This document shows positions 16,094 through 17,532 of a stretch of 17,532 bases of DNA, in pieces. The translations under genes and the position numbers were made by a program. Source of the stretch: Flavobacterium psychrophilum (GTDB taxonomy: Bacteria > Bacteroidota > Bacteroidia > Flavobacteriales > Flavobacteriaceae); contig QFQM01000090.1 of NCBI GenBank assembly GCA_003243255.1, positions 1-17,532 on the forward strand. Reading direction: 5' to 3'. Numbering within the stretch: the first letter of the stretch is position 1; every line of letters begins with the position of its first letter. The notes under the pieces were generated by a model. The model made no database searches. It saw nothing but the letters and a program-made list of their open reading frames with translations, and had not been told where the DNA came from.

Positions 16094-16744
16094 TCAATCA
16101 AACGCCATTGCTTTTAGCTGGTTACAATAAGCTTTTAATTCATCGCTCTTATCGACGTAACCGTGATAATTGCCGTCTTTAACTACAGGCGGATAGGGCC
16201 TGCTGCTATTTTCGAGTTTGCGCATTATCGTCTCCATACCGTCCATATATGTAACTAGCTCAGTCGGCGCCACGATAATATCTTTCATCTGGACATTGGT
16301 ATCGCTAAAAATTAACTCCCTTATATCACTAAAATAAATAACTCCTGCAAGTTTGTCTTCAATTACAACCGAAAATCTGCCTTTATCAGATGTTATTATA
16401 ATATCTTTCAATTTCTCAACACTATCATTCGGGTGTAGTATTTTGTTGTCAGGGTGGATAATACTTTCTATTTTAAGTGTCCATAAAATATTGGTGTCCT
16501 TGTTATTCGTAAAAACATTACTCTTCTTAACCAATCCTTTCACATCAAGTGAGTGTTTTCAAAAACGTTTTGAAATCGCATAACTAACTGAATACACTAT
16601 CATTAGCTACACTATAAGGTCATAGCCACCGGTAATCTCGGCTATCAGGAAAATTGCAGTAAGCGGCGCGTGAAAAAGGCCGCTTAGTGTACCGGCCATA
16701 CCCACCATTGCAAAGTTGCTTACCGGAAGATCGGTAAGGCCGAG
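16094..16744 (-). pseudogene. C-terminal remnant of a ClC chloride channel with CBS domains
   Basis: Read on the minus strand from about 16744, the frame gives SNFAMVGMAGTLSGLFHAPL, TAIFLIAEITGGYDLIV, a TAG (16609-16607), LMIVYSVSYAISKRF, a TGA (16561-16559), then KHSLDVKGLVKKSNVFTNNK and a cytosolic CBS pair to the TGA at 16094. This is the last membrane section of ClC family channels/antiporters, including GMAG..SG.FHAPLTAI, followed by its C-terminal CBS domains (VVIEDKLAGVIYFSDIREL, PPVVKDGNYHGYVDKSDEL). The first two thirds of the channel are absent. The open segment 16094-16543 alone begins only with a GTG inside the homologous region, so I do not regard it as a real independent gene. 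The remnant ends where the DUF6544-like debris begins on the other strand. Confidence 0.8.
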
Positions 16745-17152
16745 ACAGCACGATTAGAGCACGAGGGTTATTTCCGGACAGCGCTGGAGAAGCCATGGGA
16801 ACCTATCCGTGGTGAGCGATACGTGGCAGGTCCTAAAGCAGCTTTCGTATGGAAAGGCAAAACTAAATATTTTACTGCTGTCGACTCGTTTGTTAAAAGT
16901 AAGAGCAATCTGTTTGTTTGGCTGATGTCCGCCTTCAGGATAATTAACAGGCATTGTACCGGTATTGATGAGGGGGAACTGTTGCGATGACTTTCTGAAA
17001 GTACATTGATGCCTTCTAACTTGTACCCTTCTCAAACCCTGCAGTGGGGATACGTAAATGAGCAGGCAGCAAAATTGATTTATTATCATCAAGGTCGCAC
17101 GTTATACTTATCCGTTAGTTTTAACGACCGTAACGAGATCGCATCTGTAGAA
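16745..17152 (+). pseudogene. 3' portion of a DUF6544/DUF6920-like gene with an in-frame TGA
   Basis: One reading frame runs HEGYFRTALEKPWEPIRGER, FVWKGKTKYFTAVDSFV, GIDEGELLR, a TGA (16988-16990), then LSESTLMPSNLYPSQTLQWG and FNDRNEIASVE. This matches my memory of DUF6544-type proteins (a W.P..A.Q...PP.FVW segment and the motif GELLRWLSE..W.P). The TGA replaces the Trp or Tyr expected after GELLR. The family has no known function that I can state. Both ends are missing: on the left it meets the ClC remnant, and on the right the frame runs without a break into VIT sequence near 17153, making a chimeric open frame. I am fairly sure it is debris, less sure of the family name. Confidence 0.6.
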
Positions 17153-17532
17153 TGTATTGGAACATTATCAACAACCAGCCTGGTCATTGGTATTGCTGCA
17201 GCAAGCGACGAGGCCGCCGATAATTTTGGCTGCACTGGCTGGTGTTGTGGCGGGTGCATTGTCCATGGCCACCGGGCAGTACGTATCGGCAAGTTCCCAA
17301 AGCGATACTGAGAAGGCTGACCTTGAAAGGGAAATGGAAGAACTGTCAGAAATGCCGGAAGCGGAACTTGAGGAGCTGTCTCAGATATATATAAAGCGGG
17401 GATTGAGCGAAACACTGGCTAACGAGGTGGCCCTGCAGCTTACCCTTCAAAATGCTTTGGAGGCACACGCGCGGGATGAGCTCGGCATCAATGAAATTAC
17501 AAAAGCAAAGCCGCTCCAGGCCGCTATGGCTT
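17153..17532 (+). pseudogene. Second VIT/CCC1-family transporter, 5'-truncated and frameshifted, runs off the window
   Basis: Homology to the intact VIT gene (6137-6832) starts abruptly near 17153 with GTLSTTSLVIGIAAASD. The first 20-odd residues, including GWLRAAVLGAND, are replaced by DUF6544-like sequence. Between about 17210 and 17220 the frame changes: two bases fewer than in the intact copy. From 17220 to the edge the frame reads IILAALAGVVAGALSMATGQ, YVSASSQSDTEKADLERE, EAELEELSQIYIKRGLSETL and EAHARDELGINEITKAKPLQ without a stop. By eye about three quarters of residues match the intact copy. The loss of the start and the frameshift mean no functional transporter can be made unless the start is repaired. 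The remaining membrane helices would lie beyond the edge. Confidence 0.85.

Noticed and set aside
16094..16543. Independent CBS-domain protein
   Set aside because: ClC homology continues upstream through two in-frame stops, and the only start is a GTG inside the homologous region.
16559..16990. Stop-codon recoding (TGA read as Trp)
   Set aside because: Other remnants break at TAG, by frameshift or by truncation, and all intact genes in the window lack in-frame TGA. Ordinary decay explains the data.
17006..17311. Novel 101-codon protein
   Set aside because: It is a chance fusion of DUF6544-like and VIT debris, starts with TTG after an in-frame TGA, and ends in a frameshifted region.
1..17532. 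tRNA, rRNA, CRISPR array or phage genes
   Set aside because: None could be recognised on reading both strands. There are no regularly spaced repeats and no structural phage proteins.

Overview
The window looks like chromosomal DNA from a member of the Bacteroidota, most likely the Flavobacteriaceae. The supporting signs are a lipoprotein with an SDDDS tract directly after the lipobox cysteine, a MerR/cobalamin regulator of flavobacterial type, an OtsA-OtsB fusion next to a GH15 hydrolase, AT-rich spacers without clear Shine-Dalgarno sequences, and the family mix (DUF389, VIT, NhaA, DUF6544-like). All identifications come from reading motifs and remembered family features. No search was run.

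Region 1 (1-3860) resembles a light/oxidative-stress response locus. A two-domain fasciclin lipoprotein (minus strand, running off the left edge) is followed by a MerR regulator that keeps all the cobalamin-binding residues known from CarH/LitR photoreceptors. Divergent from the regulator is a two-gene operon: an NmrA/YbjT-like SDR protein with a DUF2867-like tail, then a small TIGR03643-type protein. Copies of the 8-mer TTTGTTTA/TAAACAAA lie in both intergenic regions around the regulator and could be its operators. Region 2 (3861-5509) is a soluble PAS histidine kinase with no response regulator beside it.

Region 3 (5510-10154) holds a DUF2188-like small protein, a VIT/CCC1-type Fe/Mn transporter, a thioredoxin-like gene frameshifted at an A8 run, the broken 5' end of an apbE gene, a DUF389 membrane protein, and nhaA convergent with it.

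Region 4 (10191-15940) is about trehalose. A GC-richer remnant of a trehalose-phosphatase domain, with an in-frame TAG, sits beside nhaA. It abuts a more AT-rich block containing a 5'-truncated, frameshifted alpha/beta hydrolase, a strong hairpin terminator, an intact bifunctional trehalose-6-phosphate synthase/phosphatase, and a divergent GH15 hydrolase. This looks like replacement of a resident otsAB copy by a divergent one.

Region 5 (16094-17532) is a row of gene debris: the C-terminus of a ClC chloride channel with two in-frame stops, the end of a DUF6544-like protein with one in-frame stop, and a second VIT gene with its 5' end missing and a frameshift. The VIT remnant runs off the right edge. 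Seven decayed genes in 17.5 kb, mostly related to ion handling, redox or trehalose stress functions, is the most unusual feature of the window. I found no RNA gene, CRISPR array, insertion sequence or phage gene.
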